Assembly (NCBI GenBank): GCA_902557655.1
Contig: CACEAZ010000003.1
Location: forward strand, 1-64,000
DNA from: an uncultured Bacteroidota bacterium
Lineage (GTDB): Bacteria; Bacteroidota; Bacteroidia; Flavobacteriales; Flavobacteriaceae
Reading direction: 5' to 3'
Length of the DNA: 64,000 nucleotides
Shown: positions 20,308 through 31,424 of the stretch, in pieces
Layout of the letters: each line of letters starts with the position of its first letter
Position numbering within the stretch: position 1 is the stretch's first letter
Made by a program: the position numbers and the translations under genes
Notes under the pieces: generated by a model
Database searches by the model: none
Seen by the model: the letters and a program-made list of their open reading frames with translations, nothing else
What the model was told of the DNA's origin: nothing

Positions 20308-21493
20308 TACTTAATGAAACAATTAGCTCTTCAAAATCTTTCTTAAACTCCTCATACTTTATCCCTGTTGCAGGCCCATTAAAGCCTGTGTGAATTCTCC
20401 TTACTTTTTTATTTTTATCTACCACTATCAAGGTTGGGTATGAGATTAGCGTGTCTAATGATTCAAGTTTTTCTAAAGCAATAGATTTGTCACTTGACCC
20501 ATATTGAGCTAAAAGCAAATCATAATTAATATTTAAACGGTTTTTTAATTTTTTTAAATTATTCAAAGCCTGTTCTTTATTTTTGGCAAATTCAAAAGCA
20601 ATTGAAACTAGCATAATATCATCAAACTTTTCTACTAGTTTTGATAAATATCGAGACTCGTCCAAACAGTTTGGACACCATGAACCCATTAACTGGATTA
20701 GCATTATCTTTTTATCAAATTTCTTATCCGAATTAGAAACGATTTGACCTTCTATATTTTCAAAACTAAATTTAAACTCATTATAACCGTCTTTCATTTT
20801 TGTCAATCCATAAGGGTCGGGTAATTCAAAACCAGCATCCTTAAACCCCTTAAATGGAACTGCATTATAATTTCCCGTATATAAATAACCGCTTAAAGTG
20901 TCCTTATTCAAATACCCATCCATCATATAGGCTCTATATCCGTTAAAATTTGACATACTAAATCTATTACCCCTTACAACCCCCTCCATATAGCCATAGT
21001 CACCTGTCTCGGTTCTAACTGTTCCATTAATATTTTGTGATTTTTGATTTATCATCATTTGAGAATCAAAAATATTTTTCTCTTCTGGATTGAATACGAT
21101 ATGCCAATTCCCAGAAAAATTATCATAAATATCATCGTTGTCAATCACAAACCTGTCTTTTCCTAAAAATGCAGAAAAAGATGCTCTTCTGTTTAAACTT
21201 TCATTGTAATATACCCCTTTAATTGAATCACTATAGTCTTTGTACATGATAAAATCTTCAAAAATAAAAGAGGATAACCTAGAGGAGTCACCTGCAACAG
21301 AATTAATCTGTAGAGTAACCTTTTCAGTCGAATTAGTAATATGAATCAATGAATCATTTAAGGAAAAATTAAACGGAATATTAATAGAATCATTGGCTTT
21401 AAGAAAACCAACATATTTGTCATCAACAGTTGTGTTATTCACACAACTAAATACTAAAAATAAAAGTGAAAAATAAATGATGTTTCTAAACAC
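20300..21493 (-). CDS. TlpA-like thioredoxin-fold lipoprotein
   Basis: LVFSCVNN lipobox; C-terminal QLMGSWCPNCLDESRYL (WCPNC active site), SYPTLIVVDKNKKVRRIHTGF. Confidence 0.9.
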   Translation of the reverse strand: MFRNIIYFSLLFLVFSCVNNTTVDDKYVGFLKANDSINIPFNFSLNDSLIHITNSTEKVTLQINSVAGDSSRLSSFIFEDFIMYKDYSDSIKGVYYNESLNRRASFSAFLGKDRFVIDNDDIYDNFSGNWHIVFNPEEKNIFDSQMMINQKSQNINGTVRTETGDYGYMEGVVRGNRFSMSNFNGYRAYMMDGYLNKDTLSGYLYTGNYNAVPFKGFKDAGFELPDPYGLTKMKDGYNEFKFSFENIEGQIVSNSDKKFDKKIMLIQLMGSWCPNCLDESRYLSKLVEKFDDIMLVSIAFEFAKNKEQALNNLKKLKNRLNINYDLLLAQYGSSDKSIALEKLESLDTLISYPTLIVVDKNKKVRRIHTGFNGPATGIKYEEFKKDFEELIVSLSIN

Positions 21494-21562
21494 ATGCTAA
21501 ATATCAGCAAAATATAATTATTAAAAAAAACTTTTTGATTTCATTAGACTCCTAGTATTATA

Positions 21563-21570
21563 TATATTTG
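21563..21570 (+). promoter_or_regulatory. putative promoter -7 element for pheT
   Basis: TATATTTG matches TAnnTTTG; TTG upstream at a slightly long spacing (about 23 bp). Confidence 0.4.
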
Positions 21571-21592
21571 CTACTAACTCATAATTTTCCTA

Positions 21593-24019
21593 ATGAAAAT
21601 ATCATATAATTGGCTAAAAGAGTATCTTGATATTAAAGACAACTATGAATTGGTTGGTGAAAAGTTAACTGATCTCGGTTTAGAAGTCGAAGGAATAATT
21701 AAATACGAGTCCATTCCAGGTGGTTTAGAAGGAGTTGTCATTGGTAAAACTAAGTCAATAAGAAAACATCCAAACGCAGATAGATTAAACATAACCACTG
21801 TGGATATAGGTGATGACAAAGATCTTCAAATTGTTTGCGGAGCACCCAATGTTGACAAAAATCAAACAGTTGCCGTTGCAACTTGTGGAACAACACTTTT
21901 TCCAAATAACGAGAAATTAAAGATTAAAAAAAGTAAAATAAGAGGAGAGGAAAGTAATGGTATGATATGTGGGCAAGATGAATTAAATCTTGGAGAATAT
22001 GACGATGGTATTATGATACTTGACGATAAATTTAAAGCCGGCACCCCCCTTAAGAATATTTTCGATATAGAAAGTGACTGGATCTACGAAATAGGTCTTA
22101 CACCGAATAGAGCTGATGCTATGAGTCATTATGGAGTTGCTAGAGACTTAAGAGCTCGCTTGTTGCACGAAGGAATGAAGATTGAACTTAAAACTCCCTC
22201 AGTTAGTAATTTTAATGTAGATAAAAGAACTAAAAATATTAAAGTTAATATTGAGGATGAATCCATAACCAAAAGATATTGCGGCATTATCATGGAAAAT
22301 ATTTCTGTTGAAGATTCTCCAAAATGGCTTCAAAACAGATTAACATCTATTGGGATAACTCCGATAAACAACATTGTAGACGTTACAAATTTTGTAATGC
22401 ATGATATAGGACAACCTCTTCATGCATTTGACTATGATAAAATTGAAGGAAATTCCATAAACATTAAAAGGAATAAAAAAGAAATAAAATTTACCACCCT
22501 TGACGAAGTTGAACGTAAGCTAACCAAAAATGATCTAACGATTTCTGACGGAAAAAAACCAATGTGTTTGGCGGGTATATATGGAGGTATTCATTCTGGT
22601 GTTTCAAATGAAACATCAACGATTTTTTTAGAAAGTGCTTATTTTGATCCAATTACTGTTAGAAAAAGCGCAAAGTATCATAATATTAATTCAGATTCTT
22701 CCTACAGATTTGAAAGAGGAATTGATCCAAATACAACTAAGTATGCGTTAAAAAGAGCTGCTTTATTAATTAAAGAAATTTGTAAAGGATCATTAATATC
22801 ATGTGATGTAATTGATCTTTACCCTAAAATTGAGGAAGATACCCAGATAATCCTTGGTTTCAATAAAATTGAAAAAACAATTGGACAAAAGATCGAAAAA
22901 GAAATTATTAAAAAGATTATAACCTCGTTAGATATTAAAATAAACAGCATAACAGAGTCGAACCTTGGCTTATCTATACCTCCGTTTAGAAATGATGTAA
23001 CCAGAGAAGCAGATGTAATCGAGGAAATATTAAGAATTTACGGATATAATAATATCAAATCTTCATCAAAAATCAATCAATCACTAAGACTTGAGAAAGT
23101 CAACCTAAAAGAAAAGTTATCCAACTCTATTGCCAACCACCTAGTCTCGTTAGGTTTTCATGAAATAATGACCAACTCATTAATATCAAATAAGGAAAAT
23201 GAATTAAATAAAGATGAGTTAGAATATAAAAATGTAGATATTATTAATTACTCAAGTATTGAACAATCTCAATTAAGGAATTCTTTAATTTTTTCTGGTT
23301 TAAACGCTATCAAACATAATATAAACAGGAAAAATAGTGATTTAAAATTGTTTGAATTTGGTAAAGAATATTTTTCGAACAAAGAATCTTATATTGAAAA
23401 TGAAAAACTAGTAATTTTTATACACGGAAATAAAAATAAAAATAACTGGAATTCAAAGGAGGTGAAATCAGATTTTTATTTTCTTAAAGGAGTAGTCAAA
23501 TCAATAACTGATAAAATTGGATTTTCTAATCTAAAAAATAAACCAATTTCTTCAAATAATATTCAAGAGGGAGAAAGTTTGTTTTTTAATAAGTCCGAGA
23601 TAGTTAAATATGGCATTTTAAATAGCGCCATTTGCAATCAACTTGAAATTGAATCCAGCGTGTATTATGCAGAATTTGATATGAATAATATTTTAAAAAA
23701 ATCTTTTAACAAACCAATTTTATATAAGAAGATTTCTAAATTTCCAGTAGTTTCAAGAGACTTATCAATTTTAATCGACGATAATATTAAATATGAAAAA
23801 ATTCATAATGCTGTAAGACAGATTAACATGAAGTTGATTAAAGAAGTGTCATTATTTGATGTTTACAAGGGTGATAAATTACCTGAAAATAAAAAAAGCT
23901 ATGGTTTAGCATTTAAAATTCTTGACAACGAGAAAACTTTATCTGAGGAAATAATTGAAGATTTAATGGATAAAATTATTTCTAAATTGAAAAAAGAATT
24001 TAAAGCAGAGCTACGATAA
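21593..24019 (+). CDS. pheT: phenylalanine--tRNA ligase beta subunit
   Basis: MKISYNWLKEYLDI, tRNA_bind IVCGAPNV, LTPNRADAMSHYGVARDL, FPVVSRDLSILID FDX-ACB domain. Confidence 0.97.
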   Translation: MKISYNWLKEYLDIKDNYELVGEKLTDLGLEVEGIIKYESIPGGLEGVVIGKTKSIRKHPNADRLNITTVDIGDDKDLQIVCGAPNVDKNQTVAVATCGTTLFPNNEKLKIKKSKIRGEESNGMICGQDELNLGEYDDGIMILDDKFKAGTPLKNIFDIESDWIYEIGLTPNRADAMSHYGVARDLRARLLHEGMKIELKTPSVSNFNVDKRTKNIKVNIEDESITKRYCGIIMENISVEDSPKWLQNRLTSIGITPINNIVDVTNFVMHDIGQPLHAFDYDKIEGNSINIKRNKKEIKFTTLDEVERKLTKNDLTISDGKKPMCLAGIYGGIHSGVSNETSTIFLESAYFDPITVRKSAKYHNINSDSSYRFERGIDPNTTKYALKRAALLIKEICKGSLISCDVIDLYPKIEEDTQIILGFNKIEKTIGQKIEKEIIKKIITSLDIKINSITESNLGLSIPPFRNDVTREADVIEEILRIYGYNNIKSSSKINQSLRLEKVNLKEKLSNSIANHLVSLGFHEIMTNSLISNKENELNKDELEYKNVDIINYSSIEQSQLRNSLIFSGLNAIKHNINRKNSDLKLFEFGKEYFSNKESYIENEKLVIFIHGNKNKNNWNSKEVKSDFYFLKGVVKSITDKIGFSNLKNKPISSNNIQEGESLFFNKSEIVKYGILNSAICNQLEIESSVYYAEFDMNNILKKSFNKPILYKKISKFPVVSRDLSILIDDNIKYEKIHNAVRQINMKLIKEVSLFDVYKGDKLPENKKSYGLAFKILDNEKTLSEEIIEDLMDKIISKLKKEFKAELR

Positions 24020-25633
24020 TTAATACATTGACTGTCTTAACTCTTTGATCTTATCACTACTCATATACTCGTCAAAACTCATGTACCTATCTATCACTCC
24101 TTTAGGGGTAAGCTCTACTACCCTATTAGCTATTGTTTGAGCAAACTGGTGATCATGAGTAGATAAAAGAACAGTGCCTTTAAATTTATTTAAAGAGTTA
24201 TTAAAAGCTGTTATACTTTCTAAATCTAAGTGATTTGTGGGTTCGTCCAGGATCAAAACATTAGCTTTTTTCATCATCATTTTTGAAATCATACACCTAA
24301 CCTTTTCACCACCAGACAAAACGGTGCACTTTTTAAGAGCCTCTTCACCAGAGAAAATCATTTTTCCTAAAAAACCTCTTAAATAAACCTCTTCTCTTTC
24401 CTCCTCAGTTTTTGCATAATTTCTTAACCAATCAACCAATGAAATATTTTTACTAAAAAATTCACTATTATCTAATGGTAAGTATGATTGATTTGTTGTT
24501 ACACCCCAGTTAAATTTACCTGTATCTGATTTTAAATTATTATTGATAATTTGAAAGAAACTGGTAGTTGCTCTAGAATCTTTAGAATATAATAAGACTT
24601 TATCACCCTTAGCTAAATTCAAATCTATTTTACTAAAAAGTAATTCATTTTCAATAGATGTCGATAAATCTTCAACATTTAGAATTTGATCACCTGCTAC
24701 TCTTTCCCTTTCAAAAATGATTGCAGGATACCTTCTACTTGATGGCTTAATTTCATGAATATTAAGCTTCTCAATCATTTTTTTTCTACTAGTAGCTTGT
24801 TTACTTTTGGCTACATTAGCACTAAATCTAGCTATAAACTCCTCTAATTCTTTCTTTTTTTCTTCTGCTTTTTTGTTTTGCTGTGCTCTTTGTCTAGCAG
24901 CTAATTGTGAGGATTCATACCAAAAAGTATAATTACCAGAATAATGATTGATTTTACCAAAATCAATATCAGAAATATGGGTACAAACTGAATCAAGAAA
25001 ATGTCTATCGTGTGATACAACTATTATACAATTATCAAAATTTGCAAGGTACTCTTCAAGCCACGTAATGGTTTCATAATCAAGATCATTTGTGGGTTCA
25101 TCCATGACCAAAACATCAGGATTTCCAAACAAAGATTTTGCTAAAAGTACCCTAACCTTAAGTTTAGGATCTATATCGGTCATTTTTAGTGAATGCAGAG
25201 ATTCTTTTACCCCCAAGTTTGACAATAAAGAGGCAGCATTACTTTCCGCATTCCAGCCATCCATTTCTTCAAACTTTACCTGTAAGGATCCGATTTTATC
25301 AGCATTTTCGTCGGAGTAATTTTCATACAAACCGTCAATTTCTTTTTTAATTTTATAAAGTGATAAGTTTCCCATTATCACAGTTTCAAGAACAGAATTA
25401 TCATCAAATAATGTATGATCCTGCTCAAGCACTGACATCCTTTTTCCAGGCTCAAGATGAACATGGCCAGATGTAGCATCCATTTTTCCGCTTAATATTT
25501 TAAGAAACGTAGATTTACCAGCTCCATTCGCCCCAATAATACCATAACAGTTTCCGTTATTAAAAGTTGTGTTTACGTTGTCGAAAAGAACTCTCTTTCC
25601 AAATTGAATAGATAGATTAGAAACTGAAAGCAT
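24020..25633 (-). CDS. ABC-F family ATP-binding cassette protein
   Basis: Two ABC domains: GANGAGKSTFLKIL, VLSGGEKVRCMISKMMM, MDEPTNDLDYETI, LDEPTNHLDLESI; no TM segments. Confidence 0.95.
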   Translation of the reverse strand: MLSVSNLSIQFGKRVLFDNVNTTFNNGNCYGIIGANGAGKSTFLKILSGKMDATSGHVHLEPGKRMSVLEQDHTLFDDNSVLETVIMGNLSLYKIKKEIDGLYENYSDENADKIGSLQVKFEEMDGWNAESNAASLLSNLGVKESLHSLKMTDIDPKLKVRVLLAKSLFGNPDVLVMDEPTNDLDYETITWLEEYLANFDNCIIVVSHDRHFLDSVCTHISDIDFGKINHYSGNYTFWYESSQLAARQRAQQNKKAEEKKKELEEFIARFSANVAKSKQATSRKKMIEKLNIHEIKPSSRRYPAIIFERERVAGDQILNVEDLSTSIENELLFSKIDLNLAKGDKVLLYSKDSRATTSFFQIINNNLKSDTGKFNWGVTTNQSYLPLDNSEFFSKNISLVDWLRNYAKTEEEREEVYLRGFLGKMIFSGEEALKKCTVLSGGEKVRCMISKMMMKKANVLILDEPTNHLDLESITAFNNSLNKFKGTVLLSTHDHQFAQTIANRVVELTPKGVIDRYMSFDEYMSSDKIKELRQSMY

Positions 25634-25665
25634 GTTAGATTTTTAATTTTGCGCAAAAATAGAAA

Positions 25666-26319
25666 TTAATTCCCTTTTTTATGATCTTTTAAAAATTTAT
25701 CTAAACCTATATCTGTCAAAGGATGCTTTAATAAGCCTGTGATGGATGATAATGGAGAGGTTATTACATCAGCACCGATTTTAGCACAATCTATGATATG
25801 CATCGTATGCCTAATTGAAGCAGCAAGAATTTCCGTTTCAAAACCGTAATTATCATAGATATCTCTGATTTCGGAGATTAAATTTAAACCGTCAGTAGAT
25901 ATATCGTCCAACCTGCCTAAAAATGGAGAAACGTATGTGGCACCTGCTTTAGCAGCTAACAAGGCTTGACCGGCAGAAAAAACAAGAGTGACATTGGTTT
26001 TAATTCCTTTGTTAGAAAAATATTTAGCTGCTTTTACACCGTCTTTAATCATTGGGAGTTTTACAACAATTTGATCATTTAGTGAAGCTAACTCCTCACC
26101 TTCCTTAACCATGTTAGTAAAATCTGTAGCAATAACTTCTGCTGAAACATCCCCATCGACAATTTTACAGATATCTTTATAATGTTTTAAAATATTTTCT
26201 TTTCCAGTAATTCCCTCTTTGGCCATCAATGATGGATTTGTAGTTACCCCGTCTAAAATACCAAGATCTTGAGCCTCTTTAATTTGCTCTAGATTGGCAG
26301 TGTCAATAAAAAATTTCAT
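25666..26319 (-). CDS. transaldolase / fructose-6-phosphate aldolase family
   Basis: [70 protein letters not shown]; about 217 aa, short TalC/MipB-like form. Confidence 0.95.
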   Translation of the reverse strand: MKFFIDTANLEQIKEAQDLGILDGVTTNPSLMAKEGITGKENILKHYKDICKIVDGDVSAEVIATDFTNMVKEGEELASLNDQIVVKLPMIKDGVKAAKYFSNKGIKTNVTLVFSAGQALLAAKAGATYVSPFLGRLDDISTDGLNLISEIRDIYDNYGFETEILAASIRHTMHIIDCAKIGADVITSPLSSITGLLKHPLTDIGLDKFLKDHKKGN

Positions 26320-26382
26320 AAGGATTGTTTTACCAAATTTACAACAAAATGTATAAGAAAAATATGATAATTTTATTAAAAT

Positions 26383-27183
26383 TTAAAAAAGTTTCAACAC
26401 CAAATATTCAAAGACTTTTTGAGGTAAAATAAATTTTAAAATAATGCCAAATCTTTCTAAAAAAGAACCTGAAATATATTTTATTTTTGGTTTATCTGTG
26501 TTAATTACCTTATAGATTAATTTAGCTACTTTAATCGGGTCTGCTCCTTTTTTAATATTATCATTCATTTTATCAAGTGATGATTTATAAGTAGTCTCAT
26601 AACTTGAACCCTTAATAATTGGTGAATGAAATCTGCCCTTTGATATATTTGTCAAATAATCTCCAGGTGCAACACAGACAATATTTATGTTAAAATCTTT
26701 GACCTCCATATTTAGTGTTTCTGAGATGATATCAAGAGAAGATTTACCTGCACTATATATTGATCTAAATGGAGTTCCAATATGACCGGCAATAGAAGTA
26801 ATATTTATAATTAATCCTGAATTGTTTTTTCTCATGTGAGGGAGAACTTTTTTCATAATATTAATCGGTCCATATAAATTAGTTTTGAAATGTTTTTCAA
26901 TTTCTTGGTTTGGTGTTTCTTCCATGGGACCGGTAATTCCTACCCCAGCATTATTAATTAAGATATCTAACTTTCCATGCTTTGAAATCACTTTATCAAT
27001 ACAAGTGTCAATGGAATGAATCGAGGTTACATCTAACTGTATTAGATTAAAATTAAGATTTTTGTGATTTTCAATATTTCTACTTGTTCCGTATACTATA
27101 TAATCATCTTTGGAACTTAGAAAAGATGCAATTGCCCTACCAATTCCAGATGAACCCCCAGTAATTAAAATAATTTTTGACAT
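26383..27183 (-). CDS. SDR family NAD(P)-dependent oxidoreductase
   Basis: ITGGSSGIGRAIASFL, NNAGVG, ITSIAGHIGTPFRSIYSAGKSSLD (S...YxxxK). Confidence 0.94.
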   Translation of the reverse strand: MSKIILITGGSSGIGRAIASFLSSKDDYIVYGTSRNIENHKNLNFNLIQLDVTSIHSIDTCIDKVISKHGKLDILINNAGVGITGPMEETPNQEIEKHFKTNLYGPINIMKKVLPHMRKNNSGLIINITSIAGHIGTPFRSIYSAGKSSLDIISETLNMEVKDFNINIVCVAPGDYLTNISKGRFHSPIIKGSSYETTYKSSLDKMNDNIKKGADPIKVAKLIYKVINTDKPKIKYISGSFLERFGIILKFILPQKVFEYLVLKLF

Positions 27184-27189
27184 ATTAAT

Positions 27190-27293
27190 AAAAAAATGGC
27201 AAGCTATCTACATCACACTGCTACAACCGAATACCTTTGCTGTGTTCCCACCCTGGAGGATTAATCAGGAGCTAGTTGTGTAGGACTTGCCAT
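27190..27293 (-). ncRNA. ffs: signal recognition particle RNA, small bacterial type
   Basis: Minus strand ATGGCAAGTCCTACACAACTAGCTCCTGATTAATCCTCCAGGGTGGGAACACAGCAAAGGTATTCGGTTGTAGCAGTGTGATGTAGATAGCTTGCCATTTTTTT; SRP core CCAGGGTGGGAACACAGCAA, closing stem ATGGCAAG/CTTGCCAT, U-tract end. Confidence 0.93.
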
Positions 27294-27295
27294 TT

Positions 27296-27327
27296 CAAAT
27301 ATACAATTAAATAAAATTAGAGAACAA
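27296..27327 (-). promoter_or_regulatory. putative promoter of SRP RNA
   Basis: On the minus strand TTG (27327-27325), 21-bp spacer, TATATTTG (27303-27296), placing the start near 27292, the 5' end of the predicted RNA. Confidence 0.65.
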
Positions 27328-27373
27328 TAAATTTTGAGTATGTTTAAAAATATAGCTTAAATTTGAGGTTGTA

Positions 27374-28459
27374 ATGAAAGTTGTTAAAACATATATATTT
27401 ATAATATTACCAATTGTTCTTATCACGATTATTTCCTGTAATGGGGTTGACCAAAGTGCTGCTGTTTCAATTTCTCATAATATTATAAAAGGAAAAATTA
27501 AATTGGATGACACCTTAAAAATCAAAGTAAATTTTTTAAAAACCAAAAGTTTTAAAAACAATGATTTTAATGATTTATTGTTTTACTTGAAATCTAACAA
27601 TAATAATTACGAATTAAAACCATCTTTTTACAACAAAGAAACTAACGAATATTTTTTTGTTCTAAATGAATTTAAATTAGGAAAAAAAGAACTCAAAATC
27701 TCATTAAATAACATTTATGAAAGATTGAATTTTACGCTACTTAATGATGTTCGCCCTGTGATATATAATTATGAAATTATAAATATTTTTAACAGAAAAA
27801 GAAATAATTACACCCAGGGCTTCGAATTTTATAATGACACTCTTTATGAAAGTGTTGGTCAGTATGGTAAGTCAAAACTGATTAAGGTTGATTTTAAAAA
27901 CGGAAAACACCTAAAAGAGTTAAAATTACCGGCTAAATATTTTGCAGAAGGAATTACTATTTTAAATAACAAAGTACATTTATTAACCTGGAAAGAAAAG
28001 GTTGGATTTGTTTATAATCTCGACAATTTTAATCAAATTAAAACATTTGATTACAATGAAAGTAAAGAAGGTTGGGGTATCTGTAATGACGGAAATTCAT
28101 TATATAAGAGTGACGGTACTGAAAAAATATGGATATTGGACAAAGAAACTTATGAGGAGAAAAATTTTATTGAGATATACACTAATAAAAACAAAGTCGT
28201 TGGCTTAAATGAACTAGAATGGGTAGAAGGTAAAATATTTGCAAATAGATATCTTTTCAACGGGTTGGCTATTATTAATCCAGAAAATGGAGGTGTTGTA
28301 GGGGTTGTTAACTTATCTGATCTCAAAAATAAAGTTACACAACATGAAAATTTAGATGTAATTAATGGAGTTGCATATAACCCAAAAAGAAAAACAATTT
28401 TTGTCACCGGTAAAATGTGGGATAAAATTTTTGAAATTAAAATTTTACAAAATGAATAA
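27374..28459 (+). CDS. glutaminyl-peptide cyclotransferase family lipoprotein
   Basis: Lipobox IISCNG; NNYTQGFEFYNDTLYESVGQYGKSKL, LNELEWVEGKIFANRY, VINGVAYNPKRKTIFVTGKMW. Confidence 0.9.
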   Translation: MKVVKTYIFIILPIVLITIISCNGVDQSAAVSISHNIIKGKIKLDDTLKIKVNFLKTKSFKNNDFNDLLFYLKSNNNNYELKPSFYNKETNEYFFVLNEFKLGKKELKISLNNIYERLNFTLLNDVRPVIYNYEIINIFNRKRNNYTQGFEFYNDTLYESVGQYGKSKLIKVDFKNGKHLKELKLPAKYFAEGITILNNKVHLLTWKEKVGFVYNLDNFNQIKTFDYNESKEGWGICNDGNSLYKSDGTEKIWILDKETYEEKNFIEIYTNKNKVVGLNELEWVEGKIFANRYLFNGLAIINPENGGVVGVVNLSDLKNKVTQHENLDVINGVAYNPKRKTIFVTGKMWDKIFEIKILQNE

Positions 28460-30050
28460 TTTTTATCAATTTATTTTAAAAACTTCATTCGTTATAATAA
28501 TCCTTTCTTTTTGGAATAGCTGTAATGATGAAATCAATTTTGAATTAAACGAAAATTTATTAGAATTTTCAAAGGATACAGTATATCTAGACACTGTATT
28601 TACTAATATAGGATCTAGCACATATAATCTAAAAGTTTATAACAATTCCAGTGACAATATTATAATCCCTGAAATTAAGTTAGCAAATGGTCAGGGTTCA
28701 TATTACAGGCTAAATGTTGACGGAATATATAACCAAAATGATGAAAATGGAAAAAGGTTTGAAAACATTGAGCTTTTAGCTAACGATAGCTTATACATAT
28801 TTGTTGAAACCACAATAGATATAAACGAAATAAACAATCTTCAACAATCCTTTTTATATCAGGACAAAATTGAATTTTTAAATCTTAATAATACACAATA
28901 TGTTGAATTGGTTACTTTGGTTAAAGACGCTGTTTTTATATATCCTGAAAGATATGAAGATAATCAGGATTATACATACGAAACGCTTTCAATTGATTTT
29001 AACGGAGACGGGGTAAACGAAGAAACCAATATTAGAGGTAGTTTTTTAACAAATGAAGAGCTTAATTTCACCAACGAAAAACCCTATGTGATTTACGGCT
29101 ATGCTGCTGTGAATAGCGGAGATGAATTAATTATTGAAAAGGGATCAAGAATACATTTTCATGAAAATTCTGGAATTATTGTTACACAGGGAGCTAGTAT
29201 AAAAACGTACGGAGAAATTAGTTTAGATTCTGAATTATATGAAAATGAAGTGATTTTTGAAGGTGATAGGCTTGAACCATCATTTGAGGATATTCCTGGT
29301 CAATGGGGTGCGATTTGGTTGTTAAATGGTAGTATAGAAAACGAATTTAATTACACTACAATTAAAAATAGCTCTATAGGAATATACACTGTTGGAGGTC
29401 AAAATGATTCTGAATATCAGTTGAGCTTGAAAAATGTAAAAATATTCAATTCTAGTAATTTTGGGGTTCTTGCGAGATCCTCGTCTATTTTTGCAGAAAA
29501 CACCATTATCAACAAATCTGGTCAATCATCATTTGCAGCTACCTACGGAGGGAATTATAATTTGAACCATTGTACAATTTCTAATTATTGGAATTTAGGA
29601 TTAAGACAATATCCATCTTTATTGGCAAATAATTTTTTTATTGACTCTGACGAAAATGAATTTGTAAACGAAAATTTTCAGCTATCAATAAGTAATTCAA
29701 TAATAACTGGTAATCAAAATATTGAATTTCTAATCGAACAACTAGGAAACCAAAATCTTGATTTTAATTTTATTAACTCTTTAATCAAATTTAACGATGT
29801 AAGTGATTACTTTTCTGATGAAATCAATTATGATTTTTCAAATTCTGAAAAGTACAATAATATCTATCTAAATTTAAATGTAAGTTTTATCGAACCCTTT
29901 GAAAATGATTTAAGAATTGATCAAAATTCTGAAATAATAGGATTAGGAAGTTTTGAATTTGCTGAAATTACACCGTTTGACATTCTAAATACTAATAGAT
30001 TAAATTCTCCAGATCTTGGAGCTTATCAGCATATTATTATAGAAGATTAA
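28452..30050 (+). CDS. right-handed beta-helix-like lipoprotein (hypothetical)
   Basis: FWNSCND lipobox; asparagine-rich polymorphic-repeat-like C-terminal half ([29 protein letters not shown]); start refined to MNNFYQ (8-nt overlap with upstream CDS). Confidence 0.8.
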   Translation: MNNFYQFILKTSFVIIILSFWNSCNDEINFELNENLLEFSKDTVYLDTVFTNIGSSTYNLKVYNNSSDNIIIPEIKLANGQGSYYRLNVDGIYNQNDENGKRFENIELLANDSLYIFVETTIDINEINNLQQSFLYQDKIEFLNLNNTQYVELVTLVKDAVFIYPERYEDNQDYTYETLSIDFNGDGVNEETNIRGSFLTNEELNFTNEKPYVIYGYAAVNSGDELIIEKGSRIHFHENSGIIVTQGASIKTYGEISLDSELYENEVIFEGDRLEPSFEDIPGQWGAIWLLNGSIENEFNYTTIKNSSIGIYTVGGQNDSEYQLSLKNVKIFNSSNFGVLARSSSIFAENTIINKSGQSSFAATYGGNYNLNHCTISNYWNLGLRQYPSLLANNFFIDSDENEFVNENFQLSISNSIITGNQNIEFLIEQLGNQNLDFNFINSLIKFNDVSDYFSDEINYDFSNSEKYNNIYLNLNVSFIEPFENDLRIDQNSEIIGLGSFEFAEITPFDILNTNRLNSPDLGAYQHIIIED

Positions 30051-31321
30051 CCAGCAAAAAGTGGTCTTTTTTTCATAAAATCAATTACTTGAGAACCGAT
30101 TTTATGCAAAGAGTCCAAATCGTTGTGATTAATAATTGCTCTGTCAATAAAATCTACAATTATACCCATATCCTCCTCTTTTAATCCTCTCGTAGTTATC
30201 GCAGCAGTACCTACTCTAATTCCTGACGTTACAAAAGGGGATTTATCATCGAACGGAACCATATTTTTATTTACGGTGATTTCAGCAGTACCTAATATAG
30301 CCTCTGCATCTTTTCCTGTTATATTTTTATTTCTTAGGTCAATTAACATCATGTGATTGTCCGTACCTCCAGAAATAATATTATATCCCCTTTTTAAAAA
30401 TTTATCTGACATTACCTTTGCATTTTTTTTGACCTGAAGAATATAATGTAAAAACTCATCTGAAAGAGCTTCTTTGAAGGCAACAGCCTTAGCAGCAATA
30501 ACATGTTCTAGGGGCCCACCCTGATTTCCTGGAAAGATTGCTGAATCTAAAAGCGATGACATCTTCCTTAAATTGCCATTTTTGAGTCTTTTACCAAATG
30601 GATTATCAAAATCATTACCCATTAAAATTAAACCACCCCTGGGGCCTCTTAGGGTTTTATGGGTTGTAGTGGTTACAATATGACAATGTGGAATTGGATC
30701 ATTTAAAATACCTTTTGCTATCAAACCTGAGGGGTGTGAAATATCTGCTAAAAGTAGAGCATCAACAGAATCGGCAATTTTTCTGAATCTTTTGAAATCA
30801 ATATCTCTAGAATATGCTGAAGCTCCTGCGATAATCATCTTAGGCATTTCTTCTTTTGCAATTTTTTCAATTTCATCGTAATCTAGCATTCCTGTATTCT
30901 TATCTACACCATAAAAGACAGGGTTATATAATTTACCAGAAAAGTTTACACTAGATCCGTGGGTTAAATGACCACCGTGTGACAAATCAAATCCTAATAT
31001 CTTATCCCCTGGATTTAGACAAGCGAAAAAGACAGCAGAATTTGCTTGACTTCCAGAATGTGGCTGGACATTAGCCCAGCAAGCACCAAATAACTTCATG
31101 GCTCTTGAAATAGCTAAGGATTCAATTTCGTCTACAACCTGACAACCACCATAATATCGTTTACCTGGATAACCCTCAGCATATTTGTTGGTTAATATTG
31201 AACCTGTAGCAGACATTACCTGATCACTCGTAAAGTTTTCAGATGCAATTAATTCAATTCCTTCAATTTGACGTTTTTTTTCATCATCAATTAAACTAAA
31301 TATCTCCTTATCTTTTTGCAT
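30047..31321 (-). CDS. glyA: serine hydroxymethyltransferase
   Basis: [53 protein letters not shown]. Confidence 0.98.
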   Translation of the reverse strand: MQKDKEIFSLIDDEKKRQIEGIELIASENFTSDQVMSATGSILTNKYAEGYPGKRYYGGCQVVDEIESLAISRAMKLFGACWANVQPHSGSQANSAVFFACLNPGDKILGFDLSHGGHLTHGSSVNFSGKLYNPVFYGVDKNTGMLDYDEIEKIAKEEMPKMIIAGASAYSRDIDFKRFRKIADSVDALLLADISHPSGLIAKGILNDPIPHCHIVTTTTHKTLRGPRGGLILMGNDFDNPFGKRLKNGNLRKMSSLLDSAIFPGNQGGPLEHVIAAKAVAFKEALSDEFLHYILQVKKNAKVMSDKFLKRGYNIISGGTDNHMMLIDLRNKNITGKDAEAILGTAEITVNKNMVPFDDKSPFVTSGIRVGTAAITTRGLKEEDMGIIVDFIDRAIINHNDLDSLHKIGSQVIDFMKKRPLFAG

Positions 31322-31424
31322 ATTTGTATATATAACTAATTAATACAAAATTAATCAATTGATAAAAAAAAATATTAGAATTAATAACATTAATAGATTA
31401 CTTATTAATACTTAATTAACAGTT

